Part shown: piece by piece, positions 10,048 to 20,696 of the stretch
Numbering within the stretch: the first letter of the stretch is position 1
Layout: each line of letters begins with the position of its first letter
Origin: Amanita rubescens
Lineage: Eukaryota > Basidiomycota > Agaricomycetes > Agaricales > Amanitaceae
Assembly: GCA_015039365.1 (NCBI GenBank)
Contig: WION01000525.1
Span: forward strand, 1 to 37,035
Length of the DNA stretch: 37,035 nucleotides
Direction of reading: 5' to 3'
Notes under the pieces: generated by a model
Seen by the model: the letters and a program-made list of their open reading frames with translations, nothing else
The model's database searches: none
Told to the model about the DNA's origin: nothing
Translations under genes and position numbers: made by a program

Positions 10048-11792
10048 TCACCCCAAATTTATAGGATCATCTTGAAGGGGCCGTCGTTTCCACAAGCAGT
10101 TTCGCAATGTTTGCAGTTAGGAACACATTACGAAGTAGCTTGAGTGTCCAGTTTGCTGACCTAATTCACATGTAAGCGACCAAGAGAATAAAGTTGTCAT
10201 ATATCATACCTTGCTCTCCTTGCAGACATGCCTCCTACTCTCCGAAAAATCAATGAGGCAGAACCCATCTTCACGAGCAGGCGCAATATTCCGGGGTTCA
10301 AGGTCTTCATGAACTATCCCAATACGATGAAGGTCCTGTACCAACTTATATACTTGAGATCTGCAGGAAATCATGATCGTCAATGAGAGCAATTACTCCG
10401 GCATCATTGCTACCGCTTACCACTCAGGATCGCTAAGCTCTCCATCATTCAGAAGGCCATCACATAAATCGAGAAAGAAAACGTCTACACCATCGCCTTC
10501 GAATGCACCATCGCCGCGAGGAGCGATACGATCGTAATTGACAAGATTGGTATGCCTTCTCCAAGGTAAGTACATGTCTGCGTCAGCACCTCGACGATCC
10601 TGGCGATGAACAAGTCAACGGTGTCATCAAAGCGACATTGCCAAGCATTGCCGGTCGACCTGGACCCAACAAAGTGGGTTAGTCACAGGCGCCGTTTCCC
10701 ATTATTGGCGCACTGCGGAGAGGCAAGTATATTGTTCGAGAAGGGGTGGAAATGCATCCAAACTTGGAAGGATTCACGAGTTTTGGGAGGACGAGGTGAC
10801 CTAAGAGTAAATGAACAAGGCAAATGACATGCGACAGGAGGCATGGACGAACCATTAGCCTGGACTCGGTCTTCTCCTGGCCAGCAGGGTGGTGGTTACG
10901 GGTATTCGGAGGATCCTTCGTCATTTCTTAGAATTCGGCAGGCTCGACAGAAACCTTGGACAAGATGGCGCCGAGGGGTGCTCGAAAGGGGACCAATGAG
11001 CCTTCAATGCTGATCATTGGGGAGTAGGCAAGAAAGGGCTGGTCATCGACCCTCACAAGGTGGCACACAATCCAGTAATTGTGGCAGGTAAGAAAGAGCC
11101 ATTCCATTCGTCATAGAACCAAATACAATGCAGCCTATATGTATTTCTTTAACGCCAGCGCTGTAGGTGACGAAAACAGCGTACTCACCTTTGCAAGATT
11201 TTTTGGCACCAAAGACTGACGGCGAGCCCAGGCCCACTCGATACCGCGCGGCGGTAACATCTCATCAACTTTCTTCATGACCGATGGAGATATTGCCTTA
11301 ACGAGAACCTCATCCTCGCCGTCCACTTGTACAACGTGGAGCTCCCTCTGTCTGCCACTTTTTTTCTAATTTTGCCCGAAAGTGGTATCCACCATATATC
11401 CACAGGCAGTCCGCTAAGGACGCGTTTGTCCAACAACCTCCGACTCTGTTCCAAAGATCAGCCCGGATTTCTGGGCCGAGAATGAAGAGCTAAAAAAACA
11501 CTTACAAAGTTTTCGCTTGGATTATCTGTCCAATCGAAGCGCACTAATATCCTAGGTGAAAACTGCGCTAGGAGTTGATTTTCGGCATCCGCTACCAAAA
11601 GGATGTCTCCGAGGATGTTCTTGAGAGCACTGCAGAGTTCCTGAACAAGGGTATTGTCTCCCACCCGCATAGCGTGTTTGACTTCCCCATGTCTGTGGTG
11701 TCGACAGCCTATTGATCTTCATCAGGTTGAGGGAATGGGAACTTCGCATGTTCCGCTAGGAAATCGTGCAGGTTGGTCACGGTGATGGCCAT
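10048..11792 (-). pseudogene. Decayed kinase-like gene
   Basis: Pieces of one protein appear in order on the minus strand but in changing frames. They are the N-terminus from 11792 (MAITVTNLHDFLAEHAKFPF), LVQELCSALKNIL and FDWTDNPSENF, GLPVDIWW, VQVDGEDEVLVKAISPSV, IEWAWARRQSLVPKN, and RFDDTVDLFIARIVEVL. Next come IAPRGDGAFEGDG, FFLDLCDGLLN, the catalytic-loop-like HEDLEPRNIA, and the metal-binding-loop-like GFCLIDFSES. This resembles the small kinase-fold proteins common in Agaricomycetes. A TAG interrupts soon after residue 27, at least four frame changes are needed (near 11690, 11330, 10570 and 10520), and a TAA replaces the residue before LQTLRNCLW near 10110. It is therefore almost certainly dead, although the core catalytic motifs remain. 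Confidence 0.7.
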
Positions 11793-12831
11793 TGCCCGCG
11801 TATGTTCTCGCAACCGTGGCCCCTGTCCTTGCCGTGTGAGAAAGAGATTCGCGAGCATTACCTAAGGATTACGAGATCTGATCAGTGTAAGAGTGACCAC
11901 TGCCCTTCGACCTACGCCAATACCCTCTACATGTGCGAGACCTAAAACCTCTTACCTTTCCCGACCGACCTAACCGCTTTAATCTAACCGAATTCTTATT
12001 TAAATAAAATTGGGCGATTGTTCGATGGACTCTATGACAGCACGGCCATACACGTCACAAAAGATGGACCGTCTCTCTTCTTTTCCACTCGTATTGGTGT
12101 CTGCCGTTTCGGCTAGAACAGGTTCTGAAGCGCACAAGGGATTTGGCAAGATAGCGAAACCCTACGCTAGTCCCCATGTGTACGAATTCGGCCGCATCCT
12201 TTCTCCATCACACCCATTTCTCGCTCACCTTACGTATCGCCTAGCCGCCCATTTGCGTCTCAATGCTGCATACAGGGTCTGACCGAGTCGTGTATTGTGG
12301 ATGGGACATCCTGATGCGCCGGTAGCCCTGGAAATAAGCAATGAGCTGCCTGAACGGCGGATTATATGCAACCCCAGAGTCTCATTCGCCCCGGGATTAG
12401 CTAAAGGAGATGGACAAAAAGTCCAATTGGTCGCATCACGCGTCCGAACCTCCAGACTGCTTCACTATCGACAGCTGCAAGTCCCGCTCTTTCCAACCCC
12501 GGTCTGCAGATGGCCATCGAGGAACATCCTGAGAAGCAACAAAACAACAGGGGGAGGAAACATAAATTTCTAGACTGCGCCCGCCTATTACTATTCAACT
12601 GCCGATTGCTCCCAGCGGAAGGTGTGTTTGAGACGGAGACGATACAGGCGTCGAAGGAAATAATTGGCGAGCAATATCTATGAAGATGTGGTGATATTAC
12701 GGTTGGCTAGTAGAGCGATCGGAATGCGGAACGACAGGCGGTTTCCGAAGCCCAGAGCACGCCGGAACGTTGCACGCGTTCAAGGTTACTGTCTACTCAA
12801 TATCGTCGTAATTCAGATCGTTTGGGAGAAG
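11793..12831. other. Intergenic
   Basis: Upstream of the decayed kinase gene I see only short frames without recognisable motifs or splice signals. Nothing in this stretch can be supported as a gene. Confidence 0.45.
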
Positions 12832-12906
12832 GTTGGACGACACATCTAGAGATCACAACTTCAAAACCAACACAAGCCTCGATTCACTGTTACACATTCG
12901 ACAACA
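12832..12906. repeat. Dispersed repeat, copy 2
   Basis: This is the partner of the block at 6756-6850. It lies just past the stop codon of the orphan gene at 12960-13313, so it may be that gene's 3' region. Confidence 0.6.
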
Positions 12907-12959
12907 TGCACATATTCACTGCCGCAATACACGCGCAACGTCCCCTTGCATTACAACCC

Positions 12960-13313
12960 CTATTCTCCATGTTCACTCGAATCAAATCCATATCCAACAA
13001 AAAGGACCTGTCCAGACAATTGGGTTACGGGGGCGGCCGAACTGAGCTGGCCGGATATTCGCAACGTTCTGCTACGGTCGGGGCTGATAAGAATGAGAGT
13101 GATGGTGTTTGGGCCAATTTGGCTGCCCTGGGAGATTATGTACGGTCCATACAAATCGCCGGGCTCCTCATATTGCAAAACCACTTGAGCTGTGAATGGT
13201 ATGGTGGGTGGGCCGAACGAGCCCGAAAGTTGCACCGGTTGGGCATGAACGTTGAAGTTGCCAGAGAGTGAGCTACCCCGGCCGTAGATTACACCTGTGG
13301 CTGCCTGTGACAT
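12960..13313 (-). CDS. Orphan 117-residue protein, probably all-beta
   Basis: A single open frame runs from ATG at 13313 to TAG at 12960 without introns. The protein lacks a signal peptide and long hydrophobic helices. It alternates polar and hydrophobic residues in short stretches (GNFNVHAQPVQLSGSF, FTAQVVLQYEE, TITLILIS, GQVLFVGYGF), with Gly/Pro turns between them. That pattern suggests a small beta-sandwich. I do not recognise the family. The minus strand 130 bases upstream carries TATAAATA (about 13441-13448). Frames on the plus strand over the same bases are less protein-like and were rejected. Confidence 0.5.
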   Translation of the reverse strand: MSQAATGVIYGRGSSLSGNFNVHAQPVQLSGSFGPPTIPFTAQVVLQYEEPGDLYGPYIISQGSQIGPNTITLILISPDRSRTLRISGQLSSAAPVTQLSGQVLFVGYGFDSSEHGE

Positions 13314-14243
13314 ATCCAGACTCTAACGGTTTGATTGTCGTTAAGTCGTAAGCTAGTGAACTTTGGTCTTACCTCTATTGTTTCACTAACTCGTTGGGAT
13401 CCGCAGATGTGGATGGCGATTCCGGTGCCAACCTCTTATATTTATACGTTTCCTGCGGAGGCTACTGTCATCCAGAAATTGTCATCGGCACCCGCGTATA
13501 GGTAATGTTTTATGAAATATATCAAGGGACAGCTTCTAATCGGTTCGTGTTCGAAGAGTCCAAATCCTAATTTCAGGAATTAGCAAAAAAAGCAAGAAAT
13601 TAAGACATTGACAGCAAGGACCGCAGACGTTTTCAAGCGATTTTTCGGTGGTTTTTGGCGATACTGTGGTAGCTACCTTACCGATTTGCTAACCCAATGC
13701 TAGCCATTTCTGACGTTATAGCGTTCTAGCACTGCCGAAAGTCGGACACATGCCTTGATGATGCGAAAGTCTCGTTATGATGTACAACATTTCTTGACAG
13801 GTAGAATAATGAACGTGTGCGTCGTGTTTCCTGGAAGGGTATATCGTTAGTTACTCCAGGGATTCGCGTAACCCAAGGCTTTAGACTCCACCGAGCTCTA
13901 TCCATTCCATCGATGAATGGAACAGACAGGCAACTTGAATGATAGAATGACGATCGATAATACTACCTCTCTGTGGCCTAGAGTGACGCTCTGCCAGGTA
14001 TGTGTAGTGACGCAATATGCTCATTAGACCACAAATTCAGATCAATGCCATCATTGCCTGATGAAAAACGGGCTGGGACTCCACCTGATACGTCAGCAGG
14101 TACGCCGTATTGGGAATAGCGCAATATACGTGCTTCCTTATTCAGTGAATCCTTTAAGGCTGATGATTGAAACAAAAGATTGACAGCAAGAACTGAGGTC
14201 ATCTGATCGCAGACATAATGATGTGACAAATCTACGGCAAGAC
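13314..14243. other. Intergenic
   Basis: No gene is supported. An 83-codon minus frame (13978-14229) has fairly ordinary composition and could be an exon, but no motif or partner exon was found. A related phrase, TTGACAGCAAG, occurs near 13608 and 14178. Confidence 0.4.
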
Positions 14244-14330
14244 CTAATTAACTTCGGCAACAGTGGTACGGAGGAATTGATAAACTGATTGTTCGTCAAA
14301 AATTGTAGAGGAGTCGTTGCGTCTACAGCT
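14244..14330 (-). pseudogene. C-terminal fragment of the orphan gene at 20697-21265
   Basis: The minus strand encodes QSVYQFLR...VAEVN and a TAG stop. It matches the last residues of the intact orphan protein (PSVYQFLRNAAEAN), and the surrounding DNA is clearly alike (compare 14250-14330 with 20697-20785). The rest of the gene is absent on this strand. Confidence 0.65.
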
Positions 14331-14419
14331 TACCGGGGGTGGGCCCATTTTGGCCGCTTTGCTGACCACTTTCAGTTACCGGTGCATATCTCGCGCGGCG
14401 CGCCGAAGGTAAAAACCTA

Positions 14420-14843
14420 GCTGGATGCGAGTCGTCCATATACATCACCGCCTAGTGCTCCCGTCGTTTTCCTCCCAAGAGCGATAGTTCATGATCATAC
14501 CCCAAATGGTCGTGCAATGTGACATTCCACCACAAGACCAGGTATCGCCTGACTCTTACAGGCTTTGGCCAAGGCTTCGCAAGTTGAGGGACGAGAAGTC
14601 CGGATTCCCGAGTTCTTTGTGGTCAAAGCAAATATTGAACCCGATGGAGATCGTTTTTTAGTTGCTGTGAAAATCAAAGATGTAGACGTGGATCAGGGCG
14701 TAGCCGAGGAACAGTTCAAGACGTACTTCAGGGTTACGAATGAAGCTACAATCGCTCAGCCGACAGACCGCCGTATTTGTGGAATGCTAACATCTGACCC
14801 CAGCTACATTACCCCATTGTTCACGAATTTCAATGGCGGCTAG
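14420..14843 (+). pseudogene. Frameshifted copy of the orphan gene at 20697-21265
   Basis: On the plus strand the DNA matches the end of exon 1, the intron and most of exon 2 of the intact gene. The exon 1 part is frameshifted and contains stops (after FMIIP). The exon 2 part is open from about 14562 (SQVEGREVRIPEFFVVK, DVDQGVAEEQFKTYF, QPTDRRICGML) and then diverges before the true C-terminus. The missing C-terminus lies 90 bases upstream on the other strand (14244-14330), so the copy was rearranged. Confidence 0.7.
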
Positions 14844-15214
14844 ACATAACTCCTAGCTGCGTGTTCTGGGTGTCCATGTGCGGATCTGTTGTGCAGATCA
14901 TCAATCCCCCTGTCCTATCTACAGAGAAAAACCGTACCTTGGCCTCATTGTACAGACTTCGTTCAAGACCCATGGAAGAAAAAAGTATGTTTATTAAGAG
15001 ACTGTTGGAACGATTGCTCGTCCTAACGAGGTAATGAGGAATGTGGCGATTATTGATTAACGACATTCTTCTGATAGTAGGATTGTATTATGTCATCTTA
15101 CTGGCACCATTCGACGCACCAGGCGCCGAATGTTAAACCGTAGCTACCCTCAGGCTCATTTTTCGCTTGTCCACGCCCAACCCGTCGTCGCATGGCTCCA
15201 TTATGGCGGCTTTA

Positions 15215-15640
15215 TCACCAGCCCATAAACTCAAAAACATCCGGATCGGACAGAAGAGACACCGCTAACTCTTCCAGATACGTCGGAGGCGTAAACTCTC
15301 GTTTTTTCAACTCCTCCAAGTCATCGTCGAAGGAGCCATGACCAAAAGAGATGACAATGACTGAGATTTGGCAGGCGGTCCAATTGGCCGAGCCCTGCAC
15401 GTCCAATGTTTACTTTTGTCAACAAAGTCCAGGATTTGAACCACGGCGTAGTCGATTCGAGGGTCCGCGTCATCCGTGATATTGAGGAAGATTTTGATCT
15501 TCTCCAAATCGATCGCATAGCCTTTGACATAACCTTCACTCTAGAACCGAGTCCAATAATATAATGATAAACGTATGAGATAAACAGACCATCTTTCTCG
15601 AGGCAATATTGTAGAAATTGGTTTGGTGGTGCAGATGACG
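15215..15640 (-). pseudogene. C-terminal remnant of an unknown gene
   Basis: Two exons are visible on the minus strand. The first ends FYNIASRKM and is followed by a 49-nt intron (about 15594-15546). The second begins SEGYVKGYAIDLEKIK and continues through DPRIDYAVVQILDFV. The frame then slips by one base near 15410 before GSANWTACQISVIVISFGHGSFDDDL and the end DPDVFEFMGW with TGA at 15215. The N-terminal part is missing, and the match stops at a 26-bp direct repeat. I do not know the family. Confidence 0.5.
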
Positions 15641-15642
15641 GA

Positions 15643-15668
15643 GGCCGCTTAGTCAATCCCGGTGGCTA
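15643..15668. repeat. 26-bp direct repeat, copy 1
   Basis: GGCCGCTTAGTCAATCCCGG followed by TGGCTA is repeated without change at 16656-16681. The two copies bracket about 990 bases that hold one hypothetical gene. Confidence 0.85.
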
Positions 15669-15781
15669 CTAGATAAGCGTCGGCTTACGCCGGCCGCGAC
15701 CTTGCTTGCAGTTATTTTTATTGCATATGATGAAGTGTAACAAATGAATTATAAAGTGATGTATACGTAGTAGGCTAATAA

Positions 15782-16227
15782 TTACATTCTTCGCTTCCCT
15801 TTCTTTTTGTCGCTGACGGGTTCTTCCACTGTTTCGGCAGAAAATGTCGGAGAACGGTTTTGGCTGCGATTTTCTTCGGTTTGAAGTGAGGGAGATGGCT
15901 TGGTGTCTTCTGATGTGTTAGGTTGAAGAGCTTTTTCTTCAATTTTTGTTGCACTTGTAGATGCGTGAGTTGTTGAGGTGTCAGCGTGAATGAGGTTGAG
16001 GCAGTGGGAGTGGCTCTGTTTAAGAATTTGTAAAAGGTCAGGAGGAAATGGGGAAAGCGTACGATTGTGTTGGATTTCTGGTCCCAGATGGAAAGCAACT
16101 GACATGAGTTCGATGAGGAGAACGCCTGATTCGGTAACTGATTTGCACGTTCCTTCGTTTTGCTCCGAACCAATGTCAATGCGGATGGATGTACAAGTTG
16201 GTAATGACGGTGAACCGAAACGTATAA
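15782..16227 (-). CDS. Hypothetical protein, last exon, Lys/Arg-rich tail
   Basis: A frame open from an intron acceptor at about 16228 (TACAG) to TAA at 15782 encodes about 148 residues. It starts RFGSPSLPTCTSIRIDIGSE, continues through GVLLIELMSVAFHLGPEIQ, then becomes Ser/Thr/Glu-rich and ends DKKKGKRRM, like a nuclear-localisation tail. A plausible 53-nt intron (GTGAAC...TACAG) precedes it, but I could not place the first exon in phase. An internal start at 16105 is the alternative. No known family is recognised. The gene lies between two copies of a 26-bp direct repeat. Confidence 0.4.
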
Positions 16228-16655
16228 CTGTACGACGGTCACAGTTTCCTTATTCCTATCATGGGAGCGTATGCGTTCACCGATTATTGATCTCAGGGAC
16301 AAACAATATCATCTGCAATTATCGACATTGCACCTCTTCCTAGGGGATCATTGAACTTGTTTAACATGTATGTCGCGCTATCTCATTGTCCTGATCGAGA
16401 ACATATACAGCTCTACGAGACTTCAAAGAGGAGATGTTGCTAAAGAAGCACGATGAAAGCTTGCTGCGAGAAGATGACCGTCTAGAATGTATGGAGATGA
16501 GATAGCACCAATTAAGCACAGTACTGTGTATACGCATGTAGTGGACTACTGACGTCTGATGAGGTCAGACTGATAAGACGGGCCGAAGCGCAATGGTGAG
16601 ACAATTCAGATAAGATACGGGACGGTTTCCCACGATTTTGGGGGTGGAGAGACCT
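16228..16655. other. Intergenic
   Basis: No gene is visible. A short perfect hairpin, GTCTGA-TGAGG-TCAGAC, lies at about 16554-16570. Its loop contains part of a hammerhead-like CTGATGAG, but no matching core follows. Confidence 0.4.
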
Positions 16656-16681
16656 GGCCGCTTAGTCAATCCCGGTGGCTA
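16656..16681. repeat. 26-bp direct repeat, copy 2
   Basis: This is identical to 15643-15668. On the minus strand it is preceded by a short open stretch ending NNGVKYSHRD and a stop, so the repeat may be a relic of a shared coding end. Confidence 0.85.
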
Positions 16682-16770
16682 TACTTTACGCCATTGTTCA
16701 CAATCACATTCTTGTTTGCGAAGGTTTGGCAGTGGCCAATGTTATAACCGAGGCTTGAAGCTTGACGAGT

Positions 16771-16965
16771 GTGACGCACTGATGGTCTTGGAGCTATGCA
16801 GTTAGGATATTCACCAAAGATGCTACGTGAACAGGTAAGCATTCGGTCAATGTTCTTGGGACGAGTCACGACGCATATACGTCACGGTAACTTTAAGAAC
16901 GGGCCGGTTGGCGTAGATCTTGCCCTCCCTCAAGTCGGCGGCAGCGCGCAAAGGACTAATGGCTT
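16771..16965 (+). pseudogene. Nitronate monooxygenase (2-nitropropane dioxygenase) remnant, left arm
   Basis: The plus strand encodes LGYSPKMLREQ, then a 61-nt intron-like gap starting GTAAGC and ending TTTAAG, then GPVGVDLALPQVGGSAQRTN. These are hallmark parts of FMN-dependent nitronate monooxygenases (GYTPxMLREQ and PFGVDLxLPQVGG). The N-terminal exon is disrupted and nothing further of the barrel is found, so this is a fragment, not a gene. Confidence 0.65.
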
Positions 16966-17234
16966 TGGCTTCTTTATTATTCTTGTAGGATATCAAGTTC
17001 AAATGAGAATAGCATTCAGCGAGAAGCACGGCCACATCTCGGTTTTGACCATGCGCCATTCTACGGCCCTGGAACAAGAAACTCAAAATACATGAACAAA
17101 TTGTCAGATTTGCTTTACCGTAAGTTGTTCACGCTCTGCTCGGTTTCAATGGGCCATTCAGGCCACGTGGTTGATCAGTCGCTTTGCAAACGGCCGCGCC
17201 TCAATTACACATCTTGCCTGCCACGTCCCTTTAT

Positions 17235-17240
17235 TATAAA
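17235..17240 (+). promoter_or_regulatory. Possible TATA box of FunK1 copy 1
   Basis: TATAAA lies about 200 bases before the start codon at 17442, and the same sequence is kept in the other arm. The distance is long, so this is tentative. Confidence 0.35.
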
Positions 17241-17441
17241 TCCACTGCACGCTCTACAACTCCGCTGTGCCACCATCATCTTTGCTTCCTTCAAATCCTT
17301 CAAATCCTGCCGCCTCCCAATCTGACTTTTCCTGTTATTTTTGCCCCTTTAGGAAAGTGCGCGACCTCGCCCTTTGTCCTTGCGAAGCCACAGTAAACCA
17401 CTTGATAAATAGTATAAGTAAACCCCCGCAACTTTGAAACA

Positions 17442-20049
17442 ATGTCCTCCGAGACTTCAGGATCCGATTTTCACTCCTGCTCCTCCTGTTCATATAACAG
17501 CGACTATTATAGTGACTATTGCAGTGAGTCGCTTAGATTCCCCGATTCCCGCTCATACTTACGGAATGAGATTAGGTAGTTGTTCCATGAATTCGACACC
17601 TCACAGACGCGGCGTATCTGATGCCGGGTATACCATCGATGACATGAGAGCCGAGCTCCAAAGGGATGTATCGGAAAGAATCGCCGACGAGAAGTTGAAC
17701 ATTTATGCCTTCCTCAGTCACGTCTGGGGTTTGAGTGAACAAGCTCTGGACAAGATTCTCAAGGCGGCGGAAACTCTGAAATCGTCTTTGCCAACAGATC
17801 TCGTTCAGGCGTATAAGGCGGCTTTCGACCATGAGCCAAAGGCTTATCGGCCCTTCTTGGATATCTCAAAGCATCTTATTGAAGAGCTTGAAAAGATTGG
17901 ACTTCCCGTGCTGGACTCGTTTGATCGCTTCCAAACGTCCCGTGGTGGATGGCCCATAAACAATGGACACAATTTGCGCAAGCCGGACATCGTCGTCTCT
18001 TTTGAACCCACGGAGATCACATGGAGCAATGTGATTGCACCGTTCGAATTCAAGACTCGCGATAAAAGCGCACGAAAATCTCATGGACGGGTCCTTCCCG
18101 AAGGGCCAATTCAGGCGTCTTCCAGAACGAGCCTCTTTCACGCGGAAAGCGCGCCCGTTAGCCACTCTCGACGCCTGCTTTTCGATGAAAGTGTACTACG
18201 CGACACTCGCGGTGGTGCCACCAGTCGCGATCAGCCAGGAAGGTCTGGAGTTACCGCTAGCCTATCGTGCGCATCCTCGTCGATGCCACCGGGCAGTCAG
18301 GCAGCGAGAGCCGAGCTGAGCAACGCCGTTGAGGGTGGCATCCATGTTGAATTCCGGTCTCGATCAGAAACACCTTCATCGCGTCAAGCCAAGGCACAAG
18401 TTGGCGAAAAATCCACGACATCGAAGAAGAGGAGTTCTTCGAAGCCTCCTCGTTCCAGGGCTTCTTCTACGTCGTCCGCCAGAGTCAACCTCAATCGTAA
18501 ATCTAAACCTGAGCCAATCGAGCCACAATTATCCAGCTCTATGAAGCGGAAAGCTGACGACACCCTTGTCTCCCTCCCACGCAAGCGTCAAAACAAGAAA
18601 TCTTCCCTTAACCGAGACCACATGCAGTTGGCTCGCTATGCCTTAGAATGCATGGCCGCTGCTAGTCGTCATTATGTCACCGGTGTTTTTGTCGATCGCT
18701 TCAACATTTCTTTGTGGTATTACGATCGTGCTACCGTGGCTCACACCATACCCTTCAACTTTGAGGATGAACCACACTTGTTGGCAATGGTGTTATATGC
18801 GCTTTGTGAATGCACCCCGCGCCAGGCCGGGTTTGACCCGTTCATCATTCCTGCATCCGAATCGTGCCCATCAGATATTAACCAGCTGTTCGAAACGGCA
18901 ATAAGCGCAAAACAGTCCAAAGGCGATCAAGTCACCCTTGTATTGGGCGATCAAACGATCAAAAGTTTCAGCATAACAGGCGACAGGCTCTTCGCAAATA
19001 GAGGCTTACTTGGACGCGGGACGAATGTTTTTCCTGTAGAAGAGATCGGCGGAAACGAGGACGACGAAAACGCGGACCTTGTTCTCAAGCTGATATGGCC
19101 GGACAACCGGAGAAAGAGAGAAGCGGACGTGATACATCAGCTTCGCGAAGCCATCCCTGATATGGCTCAACACTTACCGAATGTGCTGTGTTCCGCCGAC
19201 ATGACTGCGGAACAAGTCCGTCTGCCGACTCACTCCCTAGGTATCAAAGTTATCCAAGATTTGGAGCGATGCTTCCACGCGCTTGTGATGTCTCGGTACA
19301 AGGCTTTATGGATGGTTGACAGTGTCGAGGAATTTCAAAACGTGTTCGTTGATTGTGTCGAATGTACGTTCTTTGTGCACGAATTTCCTACATTATTTTA
19401 TTGATCAAGAGACACTTTAGGTCACTATGCTGCGTATCGGCGAGGTCGTGTGCTTCATCGTGATCTTAGCATCAACAATCTCATGTGCGACAAGAAGCGT
19501 ACTGGCCACATCGGGGTTCTGTTAGATTGGGACCTCGCCTCGCTCATTGATGAACTGAACGCGGTTATCCCTTCCAATGCGCAACATCGCACCGGCACGA
19601 TACCCTTCATGTCAATCAGCTTATTACGAGGAAATACACCTCATAGATATTGTCACGACCTCGAATCGTTTTTCTATATCCTCATATGGGCTACCGTCCA
19701 CTTTGACTTTCGGAAGAAGCGATGCTTATCTCCAGCGCCCACGTTCAAAAAATGGAATAATTCAGACCTACTGGAAGCTGCTCAGCCGAAGGTTAATTGT
19801 TTGACCTTTCCCGACGAACTTGCCCCCTTTATATTGGACGACTTCAATGACCTTTTTCTGACGTGGATTAAGCCGCTGCGACGGTTGTTTTTCAATGCTT
19901 ATAACACCAACGACCTTGAGTTGGAATTCGAACTAGAAGTGCGGGACGCTGCTGCTTGGAGTGAAGCCAGGCTGAAACGCCTAGAAAAGCAAATCACTTT
20001 CGAATCGTTTATGTCTGCTATTGGACGAGAGCCTCGCCGTGACCTGTAG
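17442..20049 (+). CDS. FunK1-type fungal protein kinase with N-terminal PD...ExK motif (copy 1, intact)
   Basis: Three exons fit in phase: 17442-17523, 17576-19363 and 19421-20049, with introns of 52 and 57 nt, giving 832 residues. I chose 17442 because it joins a Ser/Tyr-rich start (MSSETSGSDFHSCSS) to exon 2 in phase; an upstream ATG at 17434 reads through the intron. Residues about 40-190 hold a helical region followed by KPDIVV (P164, D165) and EFK (E185, K187), spaced like a PD-(D/E)XK nuclease core. Ser/Arg/Lys-rich linkers follow. The kinase part has GLLGRGTNVF, VLKLIW, HRDLSINNL (D638), LLDWDLAS (D659-D661 in place of DFG) and GTIPFMSISLL. These mark the fungal FunK1 family (Pfam Pkinase_fungal). 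It probably acts as a Ser/Thr kinase; substrates are unknown. Confidence 0.9.
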
Positions 20050-20115
20050 ACATGACACTGGATATCGGCTTTAGTTTAGATTCACTAGATCGTAAATCGA
20101 CACGATCGAATTCAT

Positions 20116-20696
20116 CTGATTCGTTGCTGCGGCGTTCTCGAAATTTCTATTGTTCGCGTGGGATGCCCAAAGGTGATATATGATATATTGATTCGTCGAA
20201 GCATTAAATATTTGGCGTAAGTTTAAGACTTGGTCGCAGTAATTAGTAGGAATGCCACAAACCTGTGCGCGTAGTGCGTCTTTTGATTTAGTTATCTTAA
20301 CGAATAGAAAGAGGATATCAGTAGTGTCAGGTAGCTTATTGTGCTGATCTACGCGCGTCCGGAGTACTACAAAGTCGTAAAGATACAATCAGTAAAGTTA
20401 TAGTTCTTGGTGGGTGTAGAGCATGTCGTGTTGTAGGTAGATTTTCGAAGGTGTACGAACGTCGGGAAATAGATTGTTCAACAATAACCGTGGTTCTTTG
20501 CTTTGGAGGAACCAGGGCAGTGCAAAGATGGGCTATAATAATTCTCCTGCCGTCTACGTGTCACGAGGCACCGAAGTTCATCACGATTGCGCAAACAAAT
20601 TAGTATATTACAGGCCGGGGCGAGTCAGAGTCTTGGAGAAAAATGTGCGATCGCAACTTAAAGGAATGAGGTAATGACACAAATCTGCAACAAGGC
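20116..20696. other. Intergenic, 3' of FunK1 copy 1
   Basis: No gene is supported. A 105-codon minus frame (20071-20388) overlaps the FunK1 3' flank, and I could not link it to a family. Confidence 0.4.

Larger units (their letters stand above)
16760..20110. repeat. Left arm of a 3.3-kb inverted duplication
   Basis: The segment is repeated in inverted orientation at about 27610-30960. It holds a nitronate monooxygenase remnant, a FunK1 promoter, the whole kinase gene and about 60 bases of 3' flank. Coding parts of the two arms are nearly identical and flanks are more diverged. Arm ends are approximate. Confidence 0.9.

Noticed and set aside
13978..14229. 83-codon minus frame
   Set aside because: The composition is acceptable, but there is no motif, partner exon or duplicate to support it.
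16554..16600. Hammerhead-like CTGATGAG
   Set aside because: No conserved GAAA and no stems of the right layout follow; only a short hairpin is present.
15643..16681. 26-bp repeat as a transposon target-site duplication
   Set aside because: 26 bp is too long for known target-site duplications, and no transposase or terminal inverted repeats are visible inside.
17434..19404. Unspliced 656-codon FunK1 frame starting at 17434
   Set aside because: It reads through intron 1 in the wrong frame for the Ser/Tyr-rich start and stops inside intron 2, before the HRD motif.
20071..20388. 105-codon minus frame
   Set aside because: It overlaps the FunK1 3' flank and is not kept in the other arm.
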